From a virus: 50,689 nucleotides of DNA. How positions within the stretch are numbered: position 1 is the first letter of the stretch; the number at the start of each line of letters is the position of its first letter. The notes beneath the pieces are model-generated. The model was given only the letters and a program-made list of their open reading frames with translations, was not told the origin of the DNA and ran no database searches. This document shows, one piece after another, positions 8,886-16,334 of this stretch. Location: positions 1 through 50,689 of the IMG/VR virus record IMGVR_UViG_3300045977_000410. The stretch is one strand, 5' to 3'. The position numbers and the translations under genes are program-made.

Positions 8886-8914
8886 TTTATAGCATAAGTT
8901 TCTTAAGAATACAA
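8886..8914 (-). promoter_or_regulatory. Predicted sigma70-type promoter for the lysis genes
   Basis: On the minus strand a -35 TTGTAT (8909-8914) and a -10 TATAAA (8886-8891) are separated by 17 bases. Transcription would start near 8880, just upstream of the first lysis gene. Confidence 0.6.
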
Positions 8915-8957
8915 TAGCGTTTCACAAAAATAGTCCATTTCTCCCTTAAACGGCGAC

Positions 8958-8981
8958 CTCCCGGCTGGATCCAGCCGGGAG
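8958..8981. repeat. Perfect 24-base palindrome
   Basis: CTCCCGGCTGGA is followed by its exact reverse complement. Flanking GGCGA/TCGCC bases can extend the stem with a small bulge. It lies upstream of the lysis promoter. There is no clear T-run, so a terminator role is possible but unproven. Confidence 0.6.
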
Positions 8982-9017
8982 ATCTGACACTCGCCACATT
9001 AAAGGGATTTTTCGGTC

Positions 9018-9047
9018 GCCGGGGGGTTGGGGGGGAAGCCCCCCGGC
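9018..9047. repeat. G/C hairpin with G-runs
   Basis: GCCGGGGGG (9018-9026) pairs with CCCCCCGGC (9039-9047) around a G-rich loop containing seven consecutive G. Together with G-runs at 9052-9055 and 9068-9072 it could instead form a G-quadruplex. Confidence 0.5.
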
Positions 9048-9213
9048 TTCAGGGGACGTGATCTGTTGGGGGAGAACAGACCACGCAGCCACAGTGTAGC
9101 ACGGTTTCGATTGTTGTCAAGATCGTTTCAGTAGAAACACTGATACTACTCAGCCAGTACTATCCCGCCGGTACCGCCTGGAACCGGCTATGAGAGCAGT
9201 AGTAGTACTGGTT

Positions 9214-9233
9214 TCGCTAACGGACATTAGCGG
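9214..9233 (-). promoter_or_regulatory. Dyad site D3, end of early genes
   Basis: Arms TCGCTAA and TTAGCGG, the most symmetric copy. It overlaps the stop codon of the 9227-9607 gene and precedes the structured region and lysis promoter. Confidence 0.65.
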
Positions 9234-9607
9234 AGCCGTCGCAAGTTCCATAACCGCGAAAAATCCTCCAGCGGTTCTGGATCCGGCGAAGGTCTCTGAT
9301 AGATCGATGCTCTCCAGCCCTCCAGATCCTTTCCCCCTCCCAGCAACAGTTGCCGCGCCAGCTCCTCGAACCCATCCATCATGCCCTGAGCTATCCGCTC
9401 CCGCCAGGCTGCCATCGTAACAGGGTGGATCAGCAGCACATCTCCCATCCGGTATGCACCCGGATTCGGCACCATGCACTGCTTATGGCGCACGATCCCC
9501 CGCCCCTTCAGCCTGACCGGTGTTGTTTCCTCCACCATCAGGTACGCGCTCTCCACCACCTTCACCCCATAGATCGATCCTATCAATGCTTGCATCTCAT
9601 CATTCAT
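9227..9607 (-). CDS. 126-residue hypothetical protein
   Basis: Not recognised. It begins MNDEMQALIGSIYGVKVVES and contains a HKQCMVPNPGAYRMGDVLLI segment that reads like a small beta-barrel. It overlaps the preceding gene by eight bases and is the last gene of the early leftward run. Dyad site D3 overlaps its stop codon. Confidence 0.6.
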   Translation of the reverse strand: MNDEMQALIGSIYGVKVVESAYLMVEETTPVRLKGRGIVRHKQCMVPNPGAYRMGDVLLIHPVTMAAWRERIAQGMMDGFEELARQLLLGGGKDLEGWRASIYQRPSPDPEPLEDFSRLWNLRRLR

Positions 9608-9824
9608 CGCTCAAATACTCCCGGATCAGCTCGTTATCCGGCCAGACCTTCACCGCCTTATCCATCAACTTGGTCATGAATTCCAGGATATGCTCTGGCG
9701 AGTTGAATCGCAGCCCTATGCTGCTCTCTCCGATCCACATCACTCCCACCACATGATCCTTCTTGGCATAGAACTCAACCGGTAAGGCCACCGTCTCTGA
9801 GATCCTCACTCGTCTGTGGCTCAT
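9600..9824 (-). CDS. 74-residue hypothetical protein
   Basis: The start is set at 9824, where ATG overlaps the HNH gene stop (ATGA). The protein (MSHRRVRISETVALPVEFY...) looks like a compact alpha/beta domain. No family recognised; it is co-translated with its neighbours. Confidence 0.6.
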   Translation of the reverse strand: MSHRRVRISETVALPVEFYAKKDHVVGVMWIGESSIGLRFNSPEHILEFMTKLMDKAVKVWPDNELIREYLSDE

Positions 9825-10402
9825 GGATTGATCCTTTTGAACTCGATCACCCACATCTGCTCAACAGTTGATATTTGCTCGGTAGTTCTATAATCAAAAT
9901 ACCTGGCCTGCTTAATCTCGTTGTGTTTTCGGCAAAGAGGTTGCATGTTTACGGGGTGATCTACACCGCCTTGGGCTAACGGTTTTATATGATCCCACTG
10001 TGTCTCTTTCATTGAGCCACAATAAATACACGCCCATCCAAGTATTTGTTTTAACTGTTCAAGATCATGGGGGGCATAAGGGATGTGTAAGTCTTTCTTC
10101 TTGGCTTGTCTTTGCCTTTCGTAAAATCGGTTGGCTTGTCGTTTATTCTCGATATCCCTGGTTCTCAGAGACGATTCGGAGTGACAGGATTTACATTGCG
10201 ACTTTAGTCCATTGGGCGTGCGTTTATCTTTATGAAACTCGTTGCCAGGCAACCATCTTTCACACGTTGGGCATTGCCAGCATTCCATACCATCGAAAAT
10301 TGCGCTCTGTTTTCTTTTGCCACCGTTGGCAATGAAAGACGCAATACGTTTCGATAGGTGTTTATCTGAAAAAGATTTACCCTTAGGCCACGGCATCTTC
10401 AC
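9821..10402 (-). CDS. HNH endonuclease
   Basis: A 193-residue protein. The N-terminal zinc cluster has CPTC and CKSC around residues 44-75. The C-terminal HNH nuclease has CIYCGSMKETQWDHIKPLAQ, then NMQPLCRKHNEIKQ. The DH...N...H order is complete, so activity is plausible. Its DNA is visibly more AT-rich than its neighbours, which suggests a recently acquired free-standing mobile nuclease. It overlaps the genes on both sides by ATGA. Confidence 0.88.
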   Translation of the reverse strand: MKMPWPKGKSFSDKHLSKRIASFIANGGKRKQSAIFDGMECWQCPTCERWLPGNEFHKDKRTPNGLKSQCKSCHSESSLRTRDIENKRQANRFYERQRQAKKKDLHIPYAPHDLEQLKQILGWACIYCGSMKETQWDHIKPLAQGGVDHPVNMQPLCRKHNEIKQARYFDYRTTEQISTVEQMWVIEFKRINP

Positions 10403-11028
10403 ATTCTCCTAAATGTTATACACCAAACCCAGGGATTGCTCTCCCAGGAATAGCCGCGTTTGGCGTTGAGTTTGTCCCAATAATCTTGAAATTTATCAGT
10501 TGGAATTGGTTCAGCTAAAGTTTCACCATAATAAATAAAACCTTCCCGTTCCGCATCATCGTCGCTGATCTCCTGCAATCTTTCCACCCGAATACCTGTG
10601 ATCTCCAGTGTGATTCTCGAAGCCCAGCGCGGCATGTGAATGGATGGTCTGCGTCCATCGTTTATATATGTCAGCCAGGCGCGGTCTGAATCGTTATAAA
10701 TTGTTCGCTCAAACCATCTACGCTCTCCATCTGCAAAATAATCACAGGCTAATTCGGCTTCATCGGTAAAACCAATGGCGCAGTTCTCCCGTACCCATAG
10801 CTGATCTCCAGGCTGACCGTAAGGACAATAATCGGCAAAGTTTGTATGAATAGAATCGTAAAACTCGGATTTGGATTTTTGCCATCCATAAAAATCTATA
10901 TCGGCAAATCGCCCCACGCCTGTAATATGTTCAGGCTGCGGCTTGATCACCCGCCTGGTCTGTGTCTTTCGTCCATCCAGGAGCGCCTTGACCATTTCGC
11001 CGGAAAATAGAATCGGTCTCTCTTTCAT
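10399..11028 (-). CDS. ASCH/PUA-like domain phage protein
   Basis: A 209-residue protein starting MKERPILFSGEMVKALLDG, followed by RKTQTRRVIKPQP. This opening is typical of a widespread phage family usually linked to the ASCH (PUA-related) fold, which is thought to bind RNA or modified nucleotides. Further conserved-looking parts are YGQPGDQLWVRE and SIHMPRWASRITLEI. The start at 11028 gives an ATGA overlap with the preceding gene. The molecular role in phages is not settled. Confidence 0.7.
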   Translation of the reverse strand: MKERPILFSGEMVKALLDGRKTQTRRVIKPQPEHITGVGRFADIDFYGWQKSKSEFYDSIHTNFADYCPYGQPGDQLWVRENCAIGFTDEAELACDYFADGERRWFERTIYNDSDRAWLTYINDGRRPSIHMPRWASRITLEITGIRVERLQEISDDDAEREGFIYYGETLAEPIPTDKFQDYWDKLNAKRGYSWESNPWVWCITFRRM

Positions 11029-11234
11029 TTTTCCTCCCATCTCTTGCTTACGCCGCGCACAAACTCAGCCGCCACTGCAAAGCACGTCGCAGGCTCAGCA
11101 CCGAAAATATCGCAAGTCTGGACCACCCAATGACCGAGTGTGAATAAAGCAAAATCTCTAGTGCTGGGTTGTTCCAATTGTGAGCGAACTCGAGCGATCC
11201 GCTCCATATCCAGCGGGATATCAAGTTTATCCAT
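11025..11234 (-). CDS. 69-residue paralogous protein, copy A
   Basis: The start is set at MDKLDIPLDMERIARVRSQL. The C-terminal half (VQTCDIFGAEPATCFAVAAE and onward) is almost identical to the protein at 16125-16334, also at DNA level, so one arose by recent duplication. It is all-helical with two Cys. Function unknown. Confidence 0.65.
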   Translation of the reverse strand: MDKLDIPLDMERIARVRSQLEQPSTRDFALFTLGHWVVQTCDIFGAEPATCFAVAAEFVRGVSKRWEEK

Positions 11235-11254
11235 TCTGGCTCCTCTAATCCTTC

Positions 11255-11491
11255 TTAGCGATACTGCCACTGCCCGCCGGTGACCATGATCCCCCGGGCT
11301 CCTGCCATCATCTGGATCTTGCCATCTTTCGCCAACCTGGTCAGGTAATACACCACCGTCGAGGTAGACGACATTCCCATCCCCTCCGCGATCTCCCTGA
11401 TCGTCGGCGGTATCCCGTCGTGCTCACTTTTGTACCGCACGATGAAATCGAACACCTGCTCCCGCCTCGTGCCGTCAACATTTCTGCTCAT
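11255..11491 (-). CDS. LexA-type winged-helix DNA-binding protein without peptidase domain
   Basis: 78 residues that match the N-terminal LexA DNA-binding domain: REQVFDFIVRYKSEHDGIPP, TIREIAEGMGMSSTSTVVYY and LTRLAKDGKIQ. The auto-cleaving peptidase domain of LexA is absent, and the protein ends after the wing. It could compete with host LexA for SOS boxes or regulate phage operators independently of RecA. It overlaps its upstream neighbour by four bases. Confidence 0.8.
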   Translation of the reverse strand: MSRNVDGTRREQVFDFIVRYKSEHDGIPPTIREIAEGMGMSSTSTVVYYLTRLAKDGKIQMMAGARGIMVTGGQWQYR

Positions 11492-12816
11492 CTCTCACCT
11501 CTCACTTCGCCCTGTACGGGCGTAGCAATTTGCTTCGCCCCAACCGGCACTTCCCAACCCCATTCGATCATCCTCTCAACCACCGCCCGCGCCTTCATCG
11601 GCCCCATCGCGCTCGCTGCCCCCAGCCTCCGCGCCAGATCCCGCTGCTCCTCCGTCTGCGCCTGGAATGCCGACCACGCTCGCAGCACCCCGGCCACCTC
11701 CGCCATTCCCTCGATCCTTCGATTCGCCCCCCTTCTCAGATAGGCATATTCGCCCCGCAAATAGGCCTCGAAATTTTCCATCACCCGCGCCAGCCTCGGG
11801 AATCTCTCCCTGTGTTCTCGCCAATCCGCTAACAATTCTCCATTCTCGCCTCTCTGAATTCCTAACTCATACTTCGCAATAATTCCATCGATGTCTCCCC
11901 ACTCCCGCAACGATTCCAACCGGTTGAACACCGTCTGCCCGCCGATCTTCATCTGCCTGCCGATCGCCTCCGCCGGCAGCCCCACCGCCCTGGCCAGCAG
12001 CATGAACGCATCCCCATCGTCGCTCCACAATAATTTCATGCCGTTCCCTTTGCCTTTTGGGAAGAAAAGATCAGCCTTCATTACCTCCGAGCGCCTCACG
12101 AACCAGAAATTCCACTTCCCACCCGGGTTCCGGCCGCCCAGGTTAACCGCCTGCACCCCGCTCAGCCGGCCAAGCGACAGGAACCGCAGCACATCCCGCG
12201 AGTCGATAATATGCCCGTTGAAAGCACCGGTGAAATACTTCGCCACCTGCGGCAGCGTCCACCACTCGTCGCCCCACCGCTCCCGCTTCAGCCGGCACAG
12301 CCGCCGCAGGCGCCGGTCTCTGATCCGATCCATGTCGAACCAGATCCAGTTCGCCGGGTTCACCAGCCAGCGCTCCAACACAACCCACTTCACCCGCCGG
12401 ATCTTCCTGCCCCCGGGCAGCACCTCGCCCGGCAAAAGCCCGCTGTCCACCCAATAAGTAACCTTGTGAGCGTCCTGCCCCAGGAGCTTTGCAATCTTAT
12501 TCGCCGTGAGATACTCAGGGTGCTTCGAAGGCGCCGGCAGGCGCAAGTCCCGCTTCCAGCGCAGGTGAACACCCGTCAGCGACCTGCCCAGGCGCACCGC
12601 CATTTCATCCTCTGCCATAAAACCCAGATTCCGACGCAGGAAATCGTCCTCCGCCTCAGCCCACCTCGGCGGCTTCGAGCGCCTGCCCTGCTCCACTCCG
12701 GAAAGCCGGCTGACCAGGCCCGGAGCCCTCGCCGCCACGATCTCCGGCGCCACCCCGGCATCCATCTCCCCTCCCGCCACCGCCAGCTCTGCCAGCAGAT
12801 CCAGATCATTCATCAT
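11488..12816 (-). CDS. 442-residue multi-HTH DNA-binding protein
   Basis: The N-terminal part (about 50-95) resembles a Myb/SANT-like helical DNA-binding unit (WAEAEDDFLRRNLGFMAEDE and AVRLGRSLTGVHLRWKRDL). It is followed by an excisionase/MerR-like HTH (LTANKIAKLLG...KVTYWVDSGLLPG). A later segment (EWWTLPQVAKYFTGAFNGHI) may be a third HTH. Its place next to ParB suggests a role in DNA organisation, replication or transcription control; this is inference. The last codons contain a GGGCG...CGCCC hairpin (11518-11540). Confidence 0.6.
   Translation of the reverse strand: MMNDLDLLAELAVAGGEMDAGVAPEIVAARAPGLVSRLSGVEQGRRSKPPRWAEAEDDFLRRNLGFMAEDEMAVRLGRSLTGVHLRWKRDLRLPAPSKHPEYLTANKIAKLLGQDAHKVTYWVDSGLLPGEVLPGGRKIRRVKWVVLERWLVNPANWIWFDMDRIRDRRLRRLCRLKRERWGDEWWTLPQVAKYFTGAFNGHIIDSRDVLRFLSLGRLSGVQAVNLGGRNPGGKWNFWFVRRSEVMKADLFFPKGKGNGMKLLWSDDGDAFMLLARAVGLPAEAIGRQMKIGGQTVFNRLESLREWGDIDGIIAKYELGIQRGENGELLADWREHRERFPRLARVMENFEAYLRGEYAYLRRGANRRIEGMAEVAGVLRAWSAFQAQTEEQRDLARRLGAASAMGPMKARAVVERMIEWGWEVPVGAKQIATPVQGEVRGER
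11518..11540. repeat. GCGAAGC-type hairpin inside a coding 3' end
   Basis: GGGCGTAGCAA (11518-11528) pairs with TTGCTTCGCCC (11530-11540) with one mismatch, within the last codons of the multi-HTH gene. Confidence 0.45.
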
Positions 12817-13708
12817 GCTTCGCCCCTGCAGTCATCTCAATCATCTTGCTCACCAGCTCCACCGCCGGGCAGTCTCCACACGTGCTCCGCGAGGCCATGT
12901 CCCGCAAAGTGCAGCGCCGGCATGTCCTCTCTGCCGCCTGTGCCACAACTTCCCACGGCGGGACCCTCCCGAGCTGGCAGGCGAGATCCCACGCCGGCAG
13001 TTCTACGACCCGGCGCGCGTAGCGTACCGCCGGCACGCCGATCTCTTCCGGCGCCCCGCTCGCCGCCTGCATTTTGAGCAGATTCGTCATCCGTGCCGCA
13101 GCCGCTATCACCGTCTGGATGCTGGACCGGTTCGCCGCCAGTCTGGCTGCCAGCTTCACCCGCGCCTGGCTGTCCGGGATCTTCTTCAGCGCGCCGACCG
13201 CGCTCCTGTCATGCGGCAGGCTGCCGGCGGCGATATGCTCCAGTATCTCCGCCTCCAGCGTCAAAAGATCGAGCCTGGCATAAATCATCACCGGCGCCTT
13301 CCCCGTCCGCCTGGAGATCTCCGCCACGCTCAGCCCGTGCTCCACCTGCAGCCGGCGGTAAGCCTTTGCCTCCTCCACCGCGTTCAAATCCCGCCTTTGC
13401 ACGTTCGCCACCAACGCCCGCACAAGCCGATCCCTCGAGCCTGTTCCGTTAAGCGGCGCCTGCACCAACGCCGGAATCAACTCCAACCCGGCCAGCTTCG
13501 CCGCCCGCAGCCGGCGCTCCCCATCATGCAGGATATAAATACCTTCGTCCGCTGCCTCCACCGTGATCGGCTGGATCAGCCCTTGCTCCGCGATCGACTG
13601 CGCCAGCTCCTCCAGCCCGTCCTGGTCGAAATCCACTCGCGGCTGCTCCGGGTTCGCCAGCACTGCCGCCACCGGAATCAAATCAAAAGTCCTATCATCC
13701 TTCATCAT
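12806..13708 (-). CDS. ParB-like partition/nuclease-fold protein
   Basis: A 300-residue protein with the ParB N-terminal signature: NPEQPR near 19-24, EQGLIQPITV near 41-50, and HDGERRLRAAKLAGL near 61-75. A central HTH follows (LSVAEISRRTGKAPVMIYAR). ParB binds centromere-like sites or regulates genes. The C-terminus has an unusual Cys cluster (CRRCTLRDM...CGDCP) that may bind zinc or an Fe-S cluster. No ParA ATPase is encoded nearby, so classical partition is doubtful. It overlaps its neighbours on both sides. Confidence 0.85.
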   Translation of the reverse strand: MMKDDRTFDLIPVAAVLANPEQPRVDFDQDGLEELAQSIAEQGLIQPITVEAADEGIYILHDGERRLRAAKLAGLELIPALVQAPLNGTGSRDRLVRALVANVQRRDLNAVEEAKAYRRLQVEHGLSVAEISRRTGKAPVMIYARLDLLTLEAEILEHIAAGSLPHDRSAVGALKKIPDSQARVKLAARLAANRSSIQTVIAAAARMTNLLKMQAASGAPEEIGVPAVRYARRVVELPAWDLACQLGRVPPWEVVAQAAERTCRRCTLRDMASRSTCGDCPAVELVSKMIEMTAGAKHDE

Positions 13709-14507
13709 TCCGCCCTCCTCTCGGCCATTCCCTCACCCGCAAATCTTCCGGCCACTGCTCCGGGTCGCCGCGCTTGTCTGGCCATCCGCCGAGCTGCTTG
13801 ACAAAAACCGGCGTCCCGGCCATTCTGCACTGATCGATGATCGACCGCGCCCAGTCCAGCTCCATCGGCCTGTGTCCTGTCCCCGATTCCCCGCCGACCA
13901 CCACCCAATCGATTGACATATCCTTCCACCAGGAGAATTGCGGAGCCTGCTGCTCAATATGTCGCGCCGCGCCATAGATATCTACCGGCCCCAGCAGTGG
14001 CTCGCAGCTCAGCCAGTGCACCGCCGCCAGGGTGCGCTGTAGTTGCGGGATACGTTTATTGGCCGCATTCTGGTTCTCAACGCTCACGCCCAGCCAAACA
14101 TGCTCCAGCCGGTCCGGCAATTTCGTGCGTATCTGTGGCACAAGCTCCGCCATTCGCTCTGCGCGCTTGGTCAGCACCTGGAAGATATGCTGCGGCGCCG
14201 ACGCCATAATTTTGAAGACTGCATAAATCCACTCATCCGGCACCGTCTCCAGGAAAAGATCGGTCATCGAGCACACGAAGACCATCCGCGGCTTCTTCCA
14301 CTTCAGCGGCCAGCTTAAGATTTCCTGGTCCACGCGCAGCTTATCCGCCCCCACCCGGTACTCCGGACCGCCGAAGCGCAGGTTGAGCCGCTCGGCATAG
14401 CAATTCTTACACCCCTCGCTGACCTTCATGCAGTGCCAGCGCCCTTTGATTCCCCGGATCGGGTTCCACGTCGCATCCGTCCACTCGATCTTGCTCTTAT
14501 CCGCCAT
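13695..14507 (-). CDS. Phage gp37/gp68 family protein (DUF5131)
   Basis: A 270-residue protein with the family hallmarks: IEWTDATWNPIRG at the start, then CMKVSEGCKNCYAERL, MVFVCSMTDLF, QVLTKRAER, WLGVSVENQ and VVGGESG. Three Cys in the pattern C-x6-C-x2-C could hold an iron-sulfur cluster as in radical SAM enzymes, although the spacing is not the classical CxxxCxxC. The family is common in phages and often lies near ParB-like genes. Substrate unknown. Confidence 0.85.
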   Translation of the reverse strand: MADKSKIEWTDATWNPIRGIKGRWHCMKVSEGCKNCYAERLNLRFGGPEYRVGADKLRVDQEILSWPLKWKKPRMVFVCSMTDLFLETVPDEWIYAVFKIMASAPQHIFQVLTKRAERMAELVPQIRTKLPDRLEHVWLGVSVENQNAANKRIPQLQRTLAAVHWLSCEPLLGPVDIYGAARHIEQQAPQFSWWKDMSIDWVVVGGESGTGHRPMELDWARSIIDQCRMAGTPVFVKQLGGWPDKRGDPEQWPEDLRVREWPRGGRNDEG

Positions 14508-14520
14508 AATCCCTGATCTC

Positions 14521-14910
14521 CTATCTCGTCTCTCTCATCTCCAATCTGCCCCGCTCGTCCGCCGCCACCTCGAATACCATCCCTCCCCGCTCCCACATTT
14601 CCCCGACCGCCAGATAATGCAAATGCAGCAGATCGCGCAACTCCGCCCGGTTGAGCATTGTATTGCTGCCCCACAGTCCAAGCGGATCCCGCACCAGGCG
14701 GTAGCCGTCTACCGCATGCTCTACACGGCTGCCCTTCGAGCGCCCGTTCCCGCTCTCTCTCTTTCGCTCCGCAGCATGCTCCGCCTGGCAGTCTGGGCAG
14801 CGCCGGCTCTTCCCCCTGGCGTGCCTGGCCACCTGGTACACATCCCCGCAGTCCGTGCATACCATATCCACTTTGCGCTGCGCCCTGGCCCGGGCTTCCT
14901 CCGTCCACAT
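14521..14910 (-). CDS. Zinc-ribbon small phage protein
   Basis: The start is set at 14910 (MWTEEARARAQRKVD), preceded by GGGGTG. A zinc ribbon is formed by CTDCGDVY...CPDC near residues 18-40. The C-terminal half (NRAELRDLLHLHYLAVGEMW) is helical. It is probably a small DNA- or RNA-binding protein. Dyad site D4 lies 20 bases upstream. Confidence 0.6.
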   Translation of the reverse strand: MWTEEARARAQRKVDMVCTDCGDVYQVARHARGKSRRCPDCQAEHAAERKRESGNGRSKGSRVEHAVDGYRLVRDPLGLWGSNTMLNRAELRDLLHLHYLAVGEMWERGGMVFEVAADERGRLEMRETR

Positions 14911-14930
14911 AAGCACCCCAAAATCCCGCT

Positions 14931-14950
14931 CAGCTAATGCAAGTTAGCGG
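14931..14950 (-). promoter_or_regulatory. Dyad site D4
   Basis: Arms CAGCTAA and TTAGCGG with 6-base spacer, 20 bases before the zinc-ribbon gene starting at 14910. Confidence 0.65.
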
Positions 14951-14952
14951 AA

Positions 14953-15201
14953 CTAAAGTCCTAACCGCTCCCACCAGGGGCGACAATTACACTCTTCCGT
15001 GGACGGGTCCCAGCCTTGTTGTATTGCCCAATCGTTGCGATATTCTTCGATCAAGTCTATTTGTTTGGTTGACTCATATACCATGTGGCACTCCAGACAT
15101 TCTGGTGGGTGGAAGAACATACCACAATGCGGGCATTGCAACTCTATTTCTGGATCGTCTCGCTCAATATATCTGCCTGAAGAGTCAAACATCGTCATCA
15201 T
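14953..15201 (-). CDS. Small zinc-finger protein
   Basis: 82 residues with ELQCPHCGMFFHPPECLECH, a likely C2-C2/H zinc site, and CNCRPWW near the end. A strong AGGAGG precedes the ATG, and dyad site D5 is directly upstream. No family recognised. Confidence 0.6.
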   Translation of the reverse strand: MMTMFDSSGRYIERDDPEIELQCPHCGMFFHPPECLECHMVYESTKQIDLIEEYRNDWAIQQGWDPSTEECNCRPWWERLGL

Positions 15202-15213
15202 AATCCTCCTGTT

Positions 15214-15233
15214 CCCATAATAGAATTTATCGG
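15214..15233 (-). promoter_or_regulatory. Dyad site D5
   Basis: Arms CCCATAA and TTATCGG, directly upstream of the AGGAGG of the gene starting at 15201. Confidence 0.6.
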
Positions 15234-15234
15234 C

Positions 15235-15498
15235 TCAACCTATATATTCGATTTCGTATAAATGCCATACAAATTCATCTACCTGATATGTGCCAATATA
15301 TTTACCGAATGGATTTGGCTGACCTGTTCCAAAAATACGAAAATATCTGTTCTCATAAGGTGCATTCAAGTTGACTTCAGCCCATAGGCAGGGCGTTCCC
15401 TGTTGCATTTGGACAGTTAATATCTTTGCCCCCATTGGCATGGCTATACTAAATTGATCTGTAGAAACAAACCGATATTTATAAATTACAGTATTCAT
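15235..15498 (-). CDS. Conserved small phage protein (DUF7352-like)
   Basis: 87 residues. The pattern KYRF...FSIAMPMGAKILTVQMQ, PCLWAEV and then FGTGQP resembles a small beta-sandwich phage family, which I believe corresponds to DUF7352. Function unknown. It overlaps the upstream gene by 20 bases. Its DNA is more AT-rich than average here. Confidence 0.55.
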   Translation of the reverse strand: MNTVIYKYRFVSTDQFSIAMPMGAKILTVQMQQGTPCLWAEVNLNAPYENRYFRIFGTGQPNPFGKYIGTYQVDEFVWHLYEIEYIG

Positions 15499-15679
15499 TA
15501 TCCTCGCTCAATTCGGGATAAGCATCATCCCACTCTAGATCGTCCAGGGTGAAGTCGGGCTCGCCGTCGTCGTTAAGAAAATAATCCCGGTTTTCGCATT
15601 GGCAAATGCCGCGCATCTCTCCGCAATCCGGGCACCAGTTAGGATCGCCCATGTCCTCAGGTCGGATTGGTTGGATCAT
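15479..15679 (-). CDS. Acidic small zinc-binding protein
   Basis: 66 residues with CPDCGEMRGICQC near the N-terminus (likely zinc site) and a very acidic second half (LDDLEWDDAYPELSEDNEY). It is one of a run of short Cys-rich genes. No known family. Confidence 0.5.
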   Translation of the reverse strand: MIQPIRPEDMGDPNWCPDCGEMRGICQCENRDYFLNDDGEPDFTLDDLEWDDAYPELSEDNEYCNL

Positions 15680-15872
15680 TTCGCACCATTTCTCTAATCT
15701 CTAACAAGTGATATGAACCCGGGCATGCCTCCTTAGTCGGGTGTGTTGTCAACCGTCCAATTTTTCGATAATGCCTTGGCAGTAATACCCCAGTGCCATC
15801 TCCGCCCTTGGGGATAACACCTTTGTAATTCTGCAAACACCAGGGACATTGATAATATTCTGTTGTTCTCAT
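15657..15872 (-). CDS. Small zinc-ribbon protein
   Basis: 71 residues starting MRTTEYYQCPWCLQNYKG, with later Cys and His (RHYRK, CPGSYH) completing a probable zinc site. ATGA-type overlap with the upstream gene. Function unknown. Confidence 0.5.
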   Translation of the reverse strand: MRTTEYYQCPWCLQNYKGVIPKGGDGTGVLLPRHYRKIGRLTTHPTKEACPGSYHLLEIREMVRNDPTNPT

Positions 15873-16123
15873 TTCGCATCTCTGTATTTTTTGGCTAACT
15901 CTAAAACCTTACCCCGCTCGATTTCCACAGCGCCATATTTCACGGCGAGCGCACGTTTTGATTTGCAGATGTCGTAATGCGGGACATTTTTCGCCTGGAA
16001 CCATTTGCGCTGGACACCGATCCTGTCTGCCATTTCATGAAGCTCATCCAGGCTATCTGCCAGCATGTGGCACATGATCATGCGACCATATCGATTTCGA
16101 GCGGCGTCCACATATATAGCCAT
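15869..16123 (-). CDS. DUF4031 family protein
   Basis: 84 residues matching the DUF4031 pattern: IYVDAARNRYGRMIMCHMLA, then DSLDELHEMADRIGV, WFQ..., HYDI and AVKYGAVEI. The family is frequent in phages and actinobacteria; its activity is not known. The gene is coupled to the paralog at 16125-16334 upstream. Confidence 0.7.
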   Translation of the reverse strand: MAIYVDAARNRYGRMIMCHMLADSLDELHEMADRIGVQRKWFQAKNVPHYDICKSKRALAVKYGAVEIERGKVLELAKKYRDAK

Positions 16124-16124
16124 T

Positions 16125-16334
16125 TTATTTCCCTTCCCAGCTCTTGCTTACCCCGCGCACAAACTCAGCCGCAACAGCGAAGCATGTCGCCGGCTCAGCA
16201 CCGAAAATGTCGCACGTCTGGACAATCCATCCTCCGAGGATGATCAGCGCATAATCTCTGGTATATGGTTGCTCCAGTTGACTTCGTAATCGCGAGACGC
16301 TCTCCCGGTCTATCGGAAAATCTTTGTCTTTCAT
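16125..16334 (-). CDS. 69-residue paralogous protein, copy B
   Basis: It shares its C-terminal 35 residues nearly exactly with the protein at 11025-11234, while the N-terminal half has diverged (DFPIDRESVSRLRSQLEQPY against DIPLDMERIARVRSQLEQPS). Two copies kept about 5 kb apart suggest a useful but unknown role. Its ATG overlaps the preceding gene. Confidence 0.65.
   Translation of the reverse strand: MKDKDFPIDRESVSRLRSQLEQPYTRDYALIILGGWIVQTCDIFGAEPATCFAVAAEFVRGVSKSWEGK

Larger units (their letters stand above)
8844..9226. other. Structured non-coding region
   Basis: No convincing gene lies here. The region holds, in order, the lysis promoter, a perfect 24-base palindrome (8958-8981), a G/C hairpin (9018-9047), a small hairpin TCTGTT/AACAGA (9062-9080), GTTTC-AGTA-GAAAC (9126-9139) and the inverted repeat CCAGTACTA (9154-9162) / TAGTACTGG (9203-9211). 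Four G-runs between 9021 and 9072 could form a quadruplex on the plus strand. It separates the early and lysis blocks and could hold a terminator, an origin or a packaging site. Confidence 0.6.
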
